A stretch of 64,000 bases of DNA, from contig JAJEKB010021308.1 in NCBI GenBank assembly GCA_022393335.1, forward strand, positions 1,217,174 to 1,281,173. Reading direction: 5' to 3'. Shown here in pieces: positions 10,907-24,300 of the stretch (its first letter is position 1; every line of letters starts with the position of its first letter). This DNA comes from Macrotrachela quadricornifera. Lineage: Eukaryota > Rotifera > Eurotatoria > Philodinida > Philodinidae. The position numbers and the translations under genes are program-made. The notes beneath the pieces were generated by a model. The model was not told the origin of the DNA. It ran no database searches and saw nothing but the letters and a program-made list of their open reading frames with translations.

Positions 10907-12190
10907 GGTGGAATATCTCTTTCTGAGCTTGATGAATCAATCAAAATACGTATTCTGTGCCCAGTTGTATCCATACAACACCATCCAAACAATGCCATCC
11001 ATAGTAGCCACCTGTAACTATAAAAAAGATACAGTAGGCATAAATAAGCTGATCAATTCATTTGTCACATAACATCCTTCTCCTCCTGCACTTCTCTAAT
11101 CAAGAACAGACATCGGTTTTTATAGTTTTGGATATACTAGGTTTGGTTGAGTGAGCGGAGTAGTCTGTGTCTGTCGGTTGACAGCAGTTACCTGGACATG
11201 ACAAACGTAGTCTCCAAATTGTGTTCAATCAATCAAGAAGACTTAGCGTTCGAATTCAATGTGGAACAAACTTGAGTTGTAATTATACCTAAACGAAAGT
11301 ATTAGCAATTACTCTTTGTTGAAATTATGTGTTCCATCGAAGAGCCACGCTTTGAAAACCAGGGGGCAAAAATATCGGACAAAGAGTTGAACTGCAATGA
11401 GTGATGTCACAGATAGGATCAGTTCTGGTTATCACTCGTTCGAGTCCAGCTTCGTAATGTATTTTCAATCGGTCAATCTATTTGTTGAACCGTTCATCAT
11501 CGACAGATCAATTTATTTCGTTGGTTTCATACTACTATTGAATAGAATTATGCAGAATTTATAGTCATCTCAATACAGTCTCATGAACGATGTGTCCTAA
11601 ACTTTTTTCGGGGAGTAAGTTACACTAAAAAAATTCCTTCAATGACGCAGTAGGTATTGACCACTAGTCAATCATGAATCTGTATGGATTTTGAGAATAA
11701 ATGACGGTAGAAATACAAAAGCGCAAGGATAAAAACCTCCAACGATACACATATTCTGCAAGGGATAAACTGAGATTCAACGTACAGTGGAAAAGTGGGA
11801 GCAGGGCAGGAGGCAAACCGACTACTGCAGCGTAGCTAGAGATGCTCACTTATACTCTGTCGATGGTTTATATTTTGAAACGAAAATTTGATGCCTGTTT
11901 ACACTATTTGATCGGCATGAATAATATTAGCATTCACCAATTAAAAATGAATTTCGATCGAGCTTTTTCTCTGGTCTGCTTTATTTACGTATGTCACCAT
12001 TTTTCTGTATCACTTTACAGGCTTTTATGTATAATTTTTTGAGAAAAAGTTCTCTTTTCATACAATTAATCTTTTTCTCTAGCTGATATATATACAGTTT
12101 GATTTTTTAATGTCATTTGCCAGGCTTCTGTGCAAAGCAGTTCAGAATCAGGATTCGTTTCATTAATCGATCGAAAAAAAGGCAAAATTG
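10899..12190. repeat. 1.28 kb direct repeat, copy B, fused to kelch pseudogene
   Basis: Second copy of the 1783-3073 unit, same orientation, with scattered substitutions and small indels. It contains a duplicate anchor exon (about 10905-11017, ILIDSSSSERDIPPN on the minus strand) and the DNA upstream of it. The left breakpoint falls at the 3' end of the anchor exon, where kelch coding sequence begins without a splice donor. Confidence 0.8.
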
Positions 12191-13089
12191 GTGTACTTTT
12201 AAAAATAGGAATAAATGTGACATCAACAGTCAAATAGAGTGTTACTAATCGCAATTCAGCCATAAATCATTTCTAAACTTAGTATTCTCGCTTCAAATAC
12301 AACCCGATGAGCACCATTCAATGGTGTAATCAGTTTTCCAAGAATCAGACACACTAGTCATTCAACATAGTGAACGAACAAGACAAATTGTACAGGAATT
12401 TGTTGAATTGATCGCATTGTTGATTCAAATGGGAGCTGTCGGTCTGATCCGGATATGACCGTTATCAGTTTCTGTAGAAGTAAACATAAAACGGTAAAAT
12501 AGTTACGCGTTGAAAAATTTTTTGATGCAAATTCTCACGCGCAAGTAGACATTGTTAAGACTAGAAAAAAAACCAAGGATTCAATCCCGCTGACACATGT
12601 GCCTTCTACAGTCGATAATATAACAGGAACGTCCTGTTTTCAAAAAAAGTCAAAGTTTCGCATTTTGATCAGAGCCGTTGTCTGCAGTAAAAGTTTTATT
12701 AGTCAATTATTCCCAGAAAGTTTTCAACTTTTTGCAGGGTGAGGTAGTTTTATGATATATCTGATCTAGCTGTAACATTTTCGAAACGATGCGCATCAAA
12801 TTGGTGGTACTATATCTTACGTTGAAAAGAACTGATCATTTGTTGACTAAGTTATCAATTTTTGTAACGAACAAGTTGAACCAATCAGTTGTATCCTGTC
12901 TCAGTGAGAAGGAAGAATATCACCCTTCTCTTGGTATGCACTACGTGGATTGAGCACTGCCATACAATATTTTAGTTTCTGTTACTGAAATACTGGTGTT
13001 TTGGGCTTTTTGAGAACACACTTTGCGTTATAGAAAATCTGGTTACACCACTGGGTAGAGTTCATTGAATTATACTGTATACACTGTTG
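12191..13089. other. Intergenic, nothing recognised
   Basis: No exon, RNA or inverted repeat recognised between the duplicated unit and the LINE fragment. Confidence 0.4.
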
Positions 13090-13690
13090 TTGTTGATCTA
13101 TACTTCAATCCTTTCTGTTTTTCTCTCGGATGACCATCAACCTGTTGTTTATTGTTCTGTAACTTTCAACTGATCGAGCGGTTTTCTTGTTTAGTATAAA
13201 AGCCACTCCGTATCTCCTTATGTTTTCGTTTCCTGAGTAATACACCGTATAATCATCCGACTGAAAATACCCGTTTCCTGTCCAATTTATTTCGTTGACA
13301 CCAAGGATGTCGATTTTAATTCTAGTCATTTCCTTCTTGATGATGTCCAGCTTACCTTGGTTCATGCTCCTGACGTTCCAAGTTCCGATCTTATACATTT
13401 TCGTACAGCGAAGACTGTTCCTTTCGTCGTAGGCTGCGTCAGCATTCAGGCTTCCCCAAAGGTTTTCACCAGCTGCGTCATTAATGCTTGGACTACTTGA
13501 AACGCGTCGTTGCTCTTCCCCAGTAGCATCTTTGGTACCATGTTTGGTTGTTTCACGAGCTTTTCCATAAAGTTTTTTGGTGTAAAGTTCCGGAGTAGGT
13601 CACCAGGTCTTTCTCCAGCCTTTCCCATTTATCCGGGCTTGGGACCGGCGTATAGACGCGTTAACGTTTATACGGCTGGGTTCCAAATTT
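13090..13690 (-). pseudogene. Non-LTR retrotransposon 5' fragment (APE endonuclease start)
   Basis: The minus strand frame 13398-13105 begins MYKIGTWNVRSMNQGKLD and includes DILGVNEINWTG, the start of an apurinic-like endonuclease domain as found in RTE/CR1-type LINEs and their craniofacial development protein 2-like relatives. The Asn of GTWNVR and the Glu of NEINW match the first catalytic motifs. The domain stops after about 97 residues and no reverse transcriptase follows. Upstream, 13628-13446 keeps a short basic frame that may be the end of a first ORF or 5' leader. LINE copies usually lose the 5' end; this one keeps the 5' part and has lost the 3' part, so a later deletion is likely. 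Confidence 0.7.
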
Positions 13691-14694
13691 TATAAATTTA
13701 TTGAAAATTGTGTTAATGTATTTTCATTTGAAGAAGTAAAAAAAATGGCTCCAAACTAAACCCTCGACTTTTTCACGTCACAGCAGAAAGAAAATTAAAT
13801 TCATTCTTGTTGATTTTATCAGATCAAATGGTAGTAACATTTTATTGATATTCTCGTTTTGTATGATCAGGAATTTGGAATTGTAATTGAATAAAAACAA
13901 AAGAATATTCAGATGTATTCACTCTCTTTTTGACTGATGTCAAAGATTCTTTTCAATTGAATTCGTCTAACTTCAAATCATTAAAAATATTCAAAATATA
14001 TTGTTCTCTTCACGCAAGAATATCTTTAATCATAATGGCTGATCTTCGATAATCGAGATATTTGAACAAGCATCATCTTCTAATGGTTCATGAAGTTCAG
14101 ACTCAGGGAATAGTTGTTCGTTTATTATTGTGTGTAACAATGCTGAAATATCCGGATGAAAATGTTATCAGCATTTATTAAAAGATGTGAAATTTTTCAT
14201 ACAACAAAAGAAGAGTTTTCCTCGTGTCTACAAAGATGTTTGAGTTTCTATGTGTGCGAGACGAAACTGTTAAATCAAACCCTCATTGATTATGTTTAAG
14301 TTGTTGTACGTCTTTCAATACAACAATTTAAAAGTCAATGTAACAGATTGGAATAATTTAAATATAAAATAATTTCAGATTTGAGTTTGAATACTTTGGG
14401 ATTTTTTAAAGAAAATCATTTTAGTATTCAACGACCACATTTCTCCTAGAAACTATTAAACAACTGATTTAAATATTACCTCCAGGTAAGTTTTTATTTA
14501 AGTCGAATTGAATGCACACACACACACACAAGCTGTCAAAAACATTGGAAAAGTGCACTAATACGCTTGTTTATAGTAGAGAAAAAAAAATGGATAGAAT
14601 AAGAGTTAACGAGAAAGAATCAATATTATTGTTTGATTACGTATTATAATATTAGAACAAAAGGTAGAATTATGTTCATCAAATAGTTATTAAT
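13691..14694. other. Intergenic, 3' flank of gene CD
   Basis: AT-rich spacer with a short CA microsatellite near 14516-14530. No exon recognised. It lies just downstream of the gene CD stop codon. Confidence 0.4.
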
Positions 14695-15335
14695 CTATTG
14701 TGACTGACAGAATCCACTACCTCCTTGTGAACAAACACGTAATCCAATATCATCAATAACAATGTCATTTCCCATTCCACCAGAAGCATCAGAAATCATC
14801 AGTAAAACTACTGTGCTACTCGTCGCTGTAAACGAAAGACCATATTTTTTCCAAGTCAAAGTCGATGTTGGCGGTATCTCGCCTGAACGCAATCTCGCTA
14901 ATAAATTATTATTATTTAATGGATCCCGAACTTCAAATCTAACATTTGGTTGTATTCTAATATAAGTTGATCGACATAAATTCGCCAAATAAACAGAAAA
15001 TTCATAACGTAGTCCAATACAAAGATTATTAACGGTGCCATTATAAAATTGACCAGGTTCATAATCTGCATTGACTAAAAACATGTATCCACCTCCATTT
15101 CCTGTATGATCTCTTGCACCAGTATGCCATGTATCATCAAAATCATTATGAACTGAATTGACGAAACTGAACATACCGTCGTTAGTTACAGGTTCAAAAC
15201 GTTGAATATATGTTGTAGTGAAACTAAAACTCGATGGTCTAGCACTTGAATATTGTGATGAACCACGTCCAAATGTAATTAATAATATTGGAGTCACGCC
15301 AAATGTATCACTACTATTACATAAACCAAACGATT
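14695..15335 (-). CDS. Gene CD terminal exon: jelly-roll/MAM-like domain
   Basis: After the acceptor TTCATTTAG the exon reads [16 protein letters not shown] and continues about 213 residues to a stop after GFCQSQ. Landmarks are a conserved [20 protein letters not shown] segment, [18 protein letters not shown], and a final [12 protein letters not shown] strand. This pattern, with a leading strand, YxFxVxLAN and a closing D-D-I, is typical of MAM- or CBM-like beta-sandwich domains of extracellular proteins. It probably binds carbohydrate or protein ligands; this is inferred from the fold only. No membrane segment or GPI signal follows, consistent with a protein anchored at its N-terminus. Confidence 0.75.
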
Positions 15336-18300
15336 CTAAATGAAGAAAAACATTCAAAAACCAAACAAATATGAAATAATATATAAATACGTACGAATTT
15401 CACATGTTGGACCACTGTAACCAGTTGGACAACTGCAATTATTATCATTAATACACGTTCCACCATTTTTACACGTCGGTACACAACCCACTAAATAGAT
15501 CAAATTATTGAACCGACATTTTATATTTTAAATATTCAGACACAAAAATCCGACTATTTTATCTATCAAGTCTTCTCAAGTATCTATGTCTTAATCTATG
15601 GACAATTTGATAATGCAATTACTCGAGCTAAACCAAAGCGAAGATATATTTCATGAGGAATAACTTACGTTTACATATGATACGAAGAGATAAAGTTATT
15701 CAATCACTTGGATACTCATCAGAAACGAAGAACGAACAGACAAATTTAGGAAATAGTGTACTTGTTTACAACAAACACTAACCTTTAGTTTCAAACAATA
15801 TTTTATATATTGATCAGCATTCAATTGTGAGTAACGTTATAGAAAAATCAAATCGCTTACTATCGATCAAAAACTAGAAACTAGTGATCAATATGGATTA
15901 CGTAATAGAAAAACACAAGACTCAAACATCTGAAGAACTTTATACACTCTAAAATGGTCTCACAAAATATTTTACTGCCGGTCCGCCCGAAAGCCACGTA
16001 GTTCAAGAATTTTACCATCCCATTCCGTTTGCCACGTGGCATCCTGAGTTCCAATCTCTGACTTATATCTATCTGGTTCAGAAAAGGTACTTCTTACTCT
16101 AAATTAGTATATCGTTTTGAAAGTTTTTCTCACTCGCATATTGACTCATATTGAAACACGTACAAAAAAAGCTGAAGGTTAGAAATATCATCATCATAAG
16201 CATGCAATAGATATCAAAAATAATTTCAATATTTTGATCTTGGTAGACAATTATCAGCTGAATTTCAAATTCATTATTTTGATTCTATGGATTTTGACTT
16301 ATCTAAGAAAACATGTAACCACTTATAGAATTGAGATAAGAACATTTATATGATAGACTTCGAATTATGTTTTCTCGGTAAGACGTTAAGTTTTCAGATT
16401 ACTGACCTTTTTTCAATGAAAGGCTCAAGTCAATCTTATGGATTCTTAGAATTATTTTATCAATGTATGCGAAATCCGACTACACGATCATCGTCATCAT
16501 CAGTTTAACTCTATTTTTGACACTCTTTATGAAAATCAAAACTGGATCAACAGTATGATTAATCTGTAACATCCAAAATCATTAAACACTCACCACTGCA
16601 AATACGGTTTCTGTTACAAAAGTTACTGATGCAATCGCTATACGTGATACAGATTCTTGTATTATTACATTTGGGACAAGTAGTACCACCACAGTCCACA
16701 TCTGTTTCATCTTGATTTTTGATTCTGTCGTTACATGTTTCAGGCGCTGAAATGTGAGAATCATAATTATCCGAAGTTTTTTTAGAATATTTCCTTACGA
16801 ATACATATATTGTTGTTGCAAATATTACTAAGACAGTCGGAAGCATTCCTACACGCTCTAGTGTTGTTACATTTTGGACATATAATACCACCACAGTCAA
16901 TGTCCGTTTCATCTTGATTTTTTATTCTATCGATGCATGTGTCAGGAGCTCAAATAAGAAAGTGTTTACTAATTCAAATTTAAAAAAATTAGAAACTTAC
17001 GAACACATGTATTATTTTTGCAAATATTACTAAGACAGTCGGAAGCATTCCTACACGCTCTAGTGTTGTTACATTTTGGACATATAATACCACCACAGTC
17101 AATATCAGTTTCATCTTGATTTTTTATTCTATCGATACATGTCTCAAGTGCTGAATTAAGATACTTTTCATTTGTTGAAGTTTACAAAGACAATACTCTT
17201 ACGAACGCATATGTTGTTTTTACAGCTATTACTGATGCAGTCAGAATTATTCTTACAAACCCTTGTATTGTTACATTTTGGACAGACAATACCACCACAG
17301 TCCACATCCGTTTCATCTTGATTCTTCAATCCGTCGTTGCACGTTTCATGAGCTAAGATAATGAAATCTTTACTGCATTATATTGCAAAGATTTGATCCT
17401 TACGAACACATATACTGCTTTTGCAATTATTACTGATGCAGTCGGAATTATTCTTACAAGCCATTGTGTTGTTACATTTTGAACAAATAATGCCACCACA
17501 GTCAATATCCGTTTCATCTTGATTTTTTATTTTATCTTCACATGATTCAGTAGCTGAAATGAAAGAATATCTTATGATTAAAGGTCAAAGATTAAATGTT
17601 GTTAAAGTACGGAACCACTTCATTGCTCTCACTTGTACGATACAGTGTCTCTCAAAACGCTTTCTTGCCACAACTTAACACGTATATATTTTGAAAAGTT
17701 TGTTTATTATGCAACTGAACGCCTTAGAAACCAATACAACCAAACTTCGCATCGAATTCCTCATTCTTCTCGATAGAGTCAATTAAAATCTGTGATTGTC
17801 ACCATAAAACATGAGGAATTTTGGGATGCGAAAGTAGAGTCATATATGATCTGTTAGAAGATTGAGCAATGAAATAAATTCGATGAGAAGAGTTGTGGAA
17901 AGTATATTTGAAGAGAAGTTTCTATTGAATTTTGGCTTTTAATATGATTAGTTGATAGAGAAAATTATGCGCTTTCGATTTACGCAAGCCAAACATTGTT
18001 CCATTGTTCCATTCGAAAGGTATGTACGTAATACTGAGAGCGGTTCGAATAGTTGCAAAACAAAGATAATAAGAGTTCGATTTTTTTGTTTGAATTGAAA
18101 AAATTTTTGCGGTTTAGATGAATTTGACTTATTGATCTCAGGGAAACCGAAACACGTAAGCATTTGACTCATCGTATTCAATATTCATTCTTTAGATTGA
18201 TCATTCGTAGTGGCTATGATAACGTATCAATATCTTGAAGAATACTCTGACAAAATCTAAATTTTAATGAACATTTGTTCTATTTAAGACCTTTGTGAGA

Positions 18301-21300
18301 AATACAATATTCAACGGAAATTTTATACGATTTTTATATAGTATTAAATAGTTCTCTATAAGTTAAATAAAGATATAAATACTTTTAAAATATTTCTAAA
18401 GAAGTTTTTTGTGAAAAAAAAAGAATCGATGTTTTCAGTTCTTTTTAAAAATTCAAGTTGAGAGAATAAAATGTTTTTAACAACTTTTTATTTCCTTGAA
18501 ATATTGATATCGATACGATGAAGTTTTGAAAAAAATTGTTATGTGTAAAAAAAAGACGAATACAAGATCGATCAACTTTTCATTGAAGTTGTCTGTTTTC
18601 AATAAAATAATTACTAGACGAACGAATGTGCATCTAACATCGTTCAAAAAACCAAAAATATAGTAATCAAGTTTACATTATTTTAACTGCAGATACTCTC
18701 CTCAGATATCAACACGAATGGGGAGAGACGAACTTAATCCCACTCTACCATTTCCGTTTTGTTTGATAGATAATCAATGATCTCAACTTATGGTAACACT
18801 TGGATAGTTTGTAACAGAAAAACTATAGACAACTACTAGCAACTCTTAGCAAGCACAATCCGGTGCATTGTTTAAAATAATTTTATCCAAATACACACGC
18901 ATTCATATACAATCCATATGAAAGCTTTTCCGGAAGCATTCTTCTATCACATTTTCTCTTCAACTATGGTTCTTTACTACATCATTACACTTACGACAAG
19001 AGTTTGTTGCCAAAAAGAACTTTTGAATTCGAGCATTGTTTTGATCAACAACAAACAAGTTGCCAAAAATATCAAAACTAATTTGAGAAGGATAGTTCAG
19101 TTGATAAGACGTTGATCCAGCCAAAGCAGAACAACCAATAATACATATAAAACCTGTTGGACTAGATCTAATAACACGATTTCTTTGATATTCTATAATG
19201 AACAAATAACCATCAGCATCGAATACAAGACCACTTGGATGATCAAGAATGTAACTTCCAGTTGATAATGTTGAACCAGTTAGATTTCCTTGATGAAACA
19301 TTTGTATTCTGTTATTTCCTTGATCTGCGACATATAAGTTGAAATTTAAATCGACAACGATTCCATTTGGATAATAGAGCATTGATGGACCTGCTCCTCC
19401 ACTACCGTTCCCTGCAGCAACTGTTACCGTTTTCGAACTATCAAATAATGACATTTTAACAACTTTGTGTTCAAGATCGAGTGTACAGTAGAGAGTGCTG
19501 TTTATATCAATAAACATAAAATAACATCGACTAGTGATATTCATCACTGGAACGCTCACAGTAGCATTTGGTGTCCATTTATCAACACGATGATTGACAT
19601 CACCGTTGTCAACATAAATATCACCATTATCTGTCACAAAAAGACCATTTGGATTATTCAAACCACCAGAAATAATTCTTGTTGGAATATCATTTCCTTC
19701 AGTCCAAACGATCACTTTATTTAAATCGGAAGAGGAGATAAAAACAGTGTTTTCAGTATTGATAAATATTCTTCGAGGTTGTAAACCAATTGTAGTGCTG
19801 TTGGCAAAGGTAGTTGCATTAGGATTCCATCTCGCACAAGGAGAGAGATTTGGCTGATTGTAAGTGCCTGAAGAGATGGCAATAATAGAAATCATTATGC
19901 AATTAATGTTGGGATTCATTCTCTTCGTATGAGCAATATTTGAAATGTGGGAATTGTAACAAATCTATGCTTTACTTATGATAATACCGATAGTGCAAAA
20001 AACTGTATTAATGCCGTCATTTTGGATAAGAACAGAATTTAGAAAACCTTGAAATCAGCTGCTATTTAACTGACAAAGACATCTTGGAGATAGCGTGTGA
20101 CGCTATTTGAAGAAGTACTCGAGATAAATAATTCACACAAATTGTTTGTTCGGAGTTGTGAGCGACATCCAACTCAGTGAAAGCAGGTACCAAAAGACTT
20201 TTCGGACATACCTTACAATTCAAATGTTTTTTCTTTCTTTGCTGAAAATAAAAGAAGAATCTAAGCAGTTGGGTATCTCAGACATCGTAACTGTCTCTCT
20301 ACTTCATCAATAGTGTCTGCAACTATATCGTGTGTCGTATTTTGGTCCCGCAGCCTAAGGGGGAAACAACTGAGTCTTCGCGATGAAGTCTATCGAAGTC
20401 ATCTGAAGTCTTCGAAGTCACGAAGTCTTAGAAGTCCTTGAAGTCTTGAAGTCTGCTGTTTCCCCCTTGATTCATTCGTATTCTTTCAAATGGATTTCCT
20501 TAACCCTTGAAGGACCTACCTATACATAATTTGTTTTTCAAGTTTCCTGTCACGCTTGTAGATGCGAACGTGATTCAAATGGTTACACAGATAGTACCGG
20601 ATACCGGCTATATTTTGCACTATAGAAGTGGAATATACCTGTCTATATAGTTTTTTTTCATAATTAAAGAAGTTTTTTTCTAGCGAAAATAATGTGTGAG
20701 TGCTTCGCAGTACTACATTTCGTTGCCAAGCGATTTATCTCTATAATTTTTTCAAATATTTTGCCGAACAGAGCTTGAAAGAATTTTTATTTTAATTATG
20801 AAAAACCTATATAGACAGATATTGTCTACTCCTATAGGTAGGGATGTGTGAGCTCAGCTTCCACTCTGATCGAAAGAATTGTTAAAATTGCGCGTGGAGA
20901 ACAGATGAGCTGTTCGATCATCTCGCACTTTTGAGCTGAGCTATTCGAACAGCTTCTCCCTATAAGCGTTGAACTGATTGAAATGCTGCCTGCGAGGTGC
21001 CAACTTACATATAGTCAAAAAATTACCTAGAATTTTTGTGGTTTACTTAAACATATCACCTAGAACTTTTTAACAAATATCCATAGATAGTATTCTGGCC
21101 TTTTCAGAGGCTATCGACACATAGTAACTACAGTTCTGTAAGCACTGTCATGAATGTTGTATTTCCGTCGATAATTTCTATTATGTGAAATAGCTAATAA
21201 TTTGAGAACTAGTATTTTCGTTACCGTAGAATAGAACAGAACTTTTTCTTTTTACCTTCCCACGTAGCCTTTCATCGACCACAATATGAAAGTTTCCTTG

Positions 21301-24300
21301 CATTTTTGCAGATAGTGTCAAAAAGTTGCAGATTTTATTTAGGAGCACCTAATAGAACAGCCTACGTACGGTCTTCAGGAGGTCTCTAAAAAATTAACGC
21401 TATACATCTCATGTAGCACTTGAGTCGTCCTCGATATCGCTACTGAATAGTTCATAATAGGTGTGTGACAGTCTCATCTCAACTCGTAGAACTGTAACTG
21501 ATTAAACCAGCTCATTTCATTTAAACTCGACTGAACAGTGATGGGCTGACGTGATAGCAATGTATGGCAACTACCACACCAAAATTTTGGAGTATAGCCG
21601 AAGACCTTCAGAAATTCTTAACGGACCTACGTATTTTAAGTGGAATCACGTTCATTGGCATACCAAAACTTTTCCCTCACACAATTATTTTGGTTTCGGT
21701 CCGCCGCTGCGACTGAAGATCTAGTTCCATGATTCAACTACCACGAACTATTGAACCTGGGCTGTCACACACCTAGTTCTCAAAGGGTTAAGAATACTAT
21801 CCACGGATGCTCTTTGAAAAACTGCAGATACTATGGTGAAGTTGACCGCAAAAAATGCTGGGTGACATTTTGGCTTAATGTAAGTTGGCACCTCACAGAG
21901 AGCTGTTCAAAAAAACTTAGCTTCTATTAAAAGAGCGTTAGAGTATCCCTCACGCTCCACCGCACTGGGGTTTTGAGCTGGAGCTGATGCATTCCTATCT
22001 ATAGCGTATCATGTGGCCGACCTCTCGTACTATGTGTTTTTTAAAAAATACAAGCTGTTAGCGCAATCATTTCGAAGTTAAACTTATGAAACACAATAGA
22101 GGTTTTAGTACCGTAAATTCAAGAATTTAGCAATATATTTTGTGAATAAACAAATGACACCTTTACGGATTCTGAGAAAAAAAGATTCATATTTACATGA
22201 ATGAGTTACAGAATGATTACCCTTTACTTATAAATGACAGTATGTAACGCTACTCTTGCCTGTCGGTCACACTCTCTGGGAAGTAGGGCAGGGAACCGAA
22301 TTTCTACTCTTAAGCTTCAACACTCTCTTTCAGATCGTGTTTTACAAAAAACTACTGCCAAAAGACTCATTTTCCTCAAGCAGTATTTAGATAAATTTAT
22401 CACTATATTTGAGAACTTCATATTTGGATTCACTATACTGCTTGGTTGGATTCTAAGAATCGCTGTTTTAAATTCAAAATTGAATTGTGTATTCAATGAT
22501 GTTAATTTATCTAGGATCATCGACCCAAAAGCTTTATTTGAACTCTACCAAATAGTTTTTCGAGAGTTTTAAAAAGTCTTTTGTGTTAGAAATCGCTTAA
22601 CCATACCAATCGAGCTTCTACCATTTCAGTTGGATTGAGAACTCAATTCTACGTTGAATGAAACTATTTCGAACTAGGATCATTGAGTAGATTCATTTTC
22701 ATTGAGAATCCTGCCTATGGATCAAGAAAGGTTTTGATTTTCAAGCCGCCGCCGTCGTATAAAAAAGAGTATTAAATTTTTGTATATCTTCGATACTCAC
22801 AGTCAGATTTCAGGATTCTTCTTATCTAACTCCTAATAAGAACGTTCTATCTTGTCATTTCTTCCTTTTCTGTTGCGAGACTTCTCAAAACTGAATAATC
22901 ACCGAGAAGTTCCGAGCCGTTGTCACCGATGGGCATAAAAAAGAAATTTAACTTTTCAGCCGCCGCCGATCGAGGCGTTAGCCTACACTTCTAGTTACGG
23001 TTAAAAATGCTTTCGAACTAAACGTCATACCTGATTTAGCGATTCTTAGATACAACTCAAGAAGTATAACGAATCAGAATGTAGAAAACTTGAATATAGT
23101 GTTAACTTCATCTACGTTGAAACCACCTACAAAAAAACTTCGAAGCCGACCGGTTTTGCATTCGAAATCTCTTCATATTCTCCAAAAAAATTCTCTACAT
23201 CGTAACTCTTTCTGAGAATATTCCTTTCCAGTATCAAAGTTTCTAAAGAGCTAGTTGAGAGAAAATTCTGAAAGCCTCAAAGTAGATAGATCTTCGAGTG
23301 TAGAGCAAAAGATGGGCTGCACTCGAAATTTCCTCATACTCTCTTGTGTTAGATACGGAGTGAGCACGGGAATAAGTGTCACAAGTAATTTCGCTGCCCT
23401 GTCCATCGTAGAAATTTCAATTTCATTGTTTATCGCTTAAAATTTTTAGCGACAGTTTAAGAACTAAATTCAGATGCGTCTTTTGCTCTTTAAAAAGTGT
23501 TTTATCCTTTGCTAATGAAAATCGAATATTGGTAGACTTTCGAAAATACGTGTTTTTTTGCTTCCCCCAAATGTTGTAAAAATCTGCTAAAACTCATCTT
23601 TCACTATAATTTTTCATACAAAACACAACTGCGCACGCTGATTTGTTCGAGATTAATAGAGAAAATAAATCAGCTCATTCCATCATAGTATAAGAGACAG
23701 AACGAGAAAACCTGTTTTTTTCAGAACTTCATTTGAAGGAAAAAGTAAAACAAAACTGAGTTTCTGACCGAGATTCTCGTTCCTTTCGAGTTCAGTGGAT
23801 ATTCAAAGATAGATTCGAACTCTCAAAATATTTTCGAAACGCACAAGACACGAGAACAATAGAACCACGAGGAAAAAATCTAAAGCAAAAAACTGAAAGT
23901 TTCTGCTCGAAAAACGAGTGGAAGGGATCAGAGATATAACCACAAACGCTCATTCACTGCCAACTCAAGTGTGAGCTTTAGATTCCTCAACCTGAGAAAC
24001 TTTATGTATCTTCCAATGGGACCTTCGAATTTCCTTAACAGAAGCAAACAAGGAGCTGGACCGCATCAAGAACGATTTTCTGTTTACACCACTAGAAGTG
24101 AGGCTAGAATTGTCTTTGTGTTTTATGTAGCAGTTTGTAGCCACTGAACTATCCTACGAAAAAATGTCTGAACAAGGAAGAATAACAGAAATCTATTTAT
24201 CTCGTGAGCTGAACGAACTATGTACACTCACCGGTTTTGGTATTATACAAAATATTCTCAATACCAAAATAAAAAGTCACCACTATTTTTCTTAATGTCT

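Larger units (their letters stand above)
20839..21997. mobile_element. hAT-like non-autonomous element (nest level 2)
   Basis: Ends are TAGGGATGTGTGAGCTC and, inverted, TAGGAATGCATCAGCTC. Many GAGCTG/CAGCTC and TTCGAACAGC motifs lie close to the ends. The flanking octamers CCTATAGG and TCTATAGC match at six of eight positions, consistent with an aged 8-bp hAT duplication. The same subterminal sequence recurs in the element at 47928-49329. No transposase remains. Confidence 0.6.
20610..22010. mobile_element. Outermost inverted-repeat element of a transposon nest
   Basis: The left arm near 20618-20670 (CTATAG, then CTGTCTATATAG and a T-run, then CATAATTAAA) is matched in inverted form near 20790-20838. 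The right arm is interrupted at its CTATAG by the hAT-like element and resumes at about 21998. Its exact ends could not be fixed. Confidence 0.45.

Noticed and set aside
2545..11849. Duplicated 61-residue minus-strand frame at 2545-2730 and 11664-11849
   Set aside because: The two copies differ mostly by residue-changing substitutions and the frame lies in the duplicated 5' flank; no sign of protein-level constraint.
20500..21791. TTAACCCTT at 20500 and AAGGGTTAA near 21783 as ends of one TTAA element
   Set aside because: The right copy belongs to the extended inverted repeat of the level 3 element, and the span would cross nest borders.
22234..22572. Plus-strand 112-residue open frame
   Set aside because: No family resemblance, lies in an intron on the opposite strand, composition follows the background.
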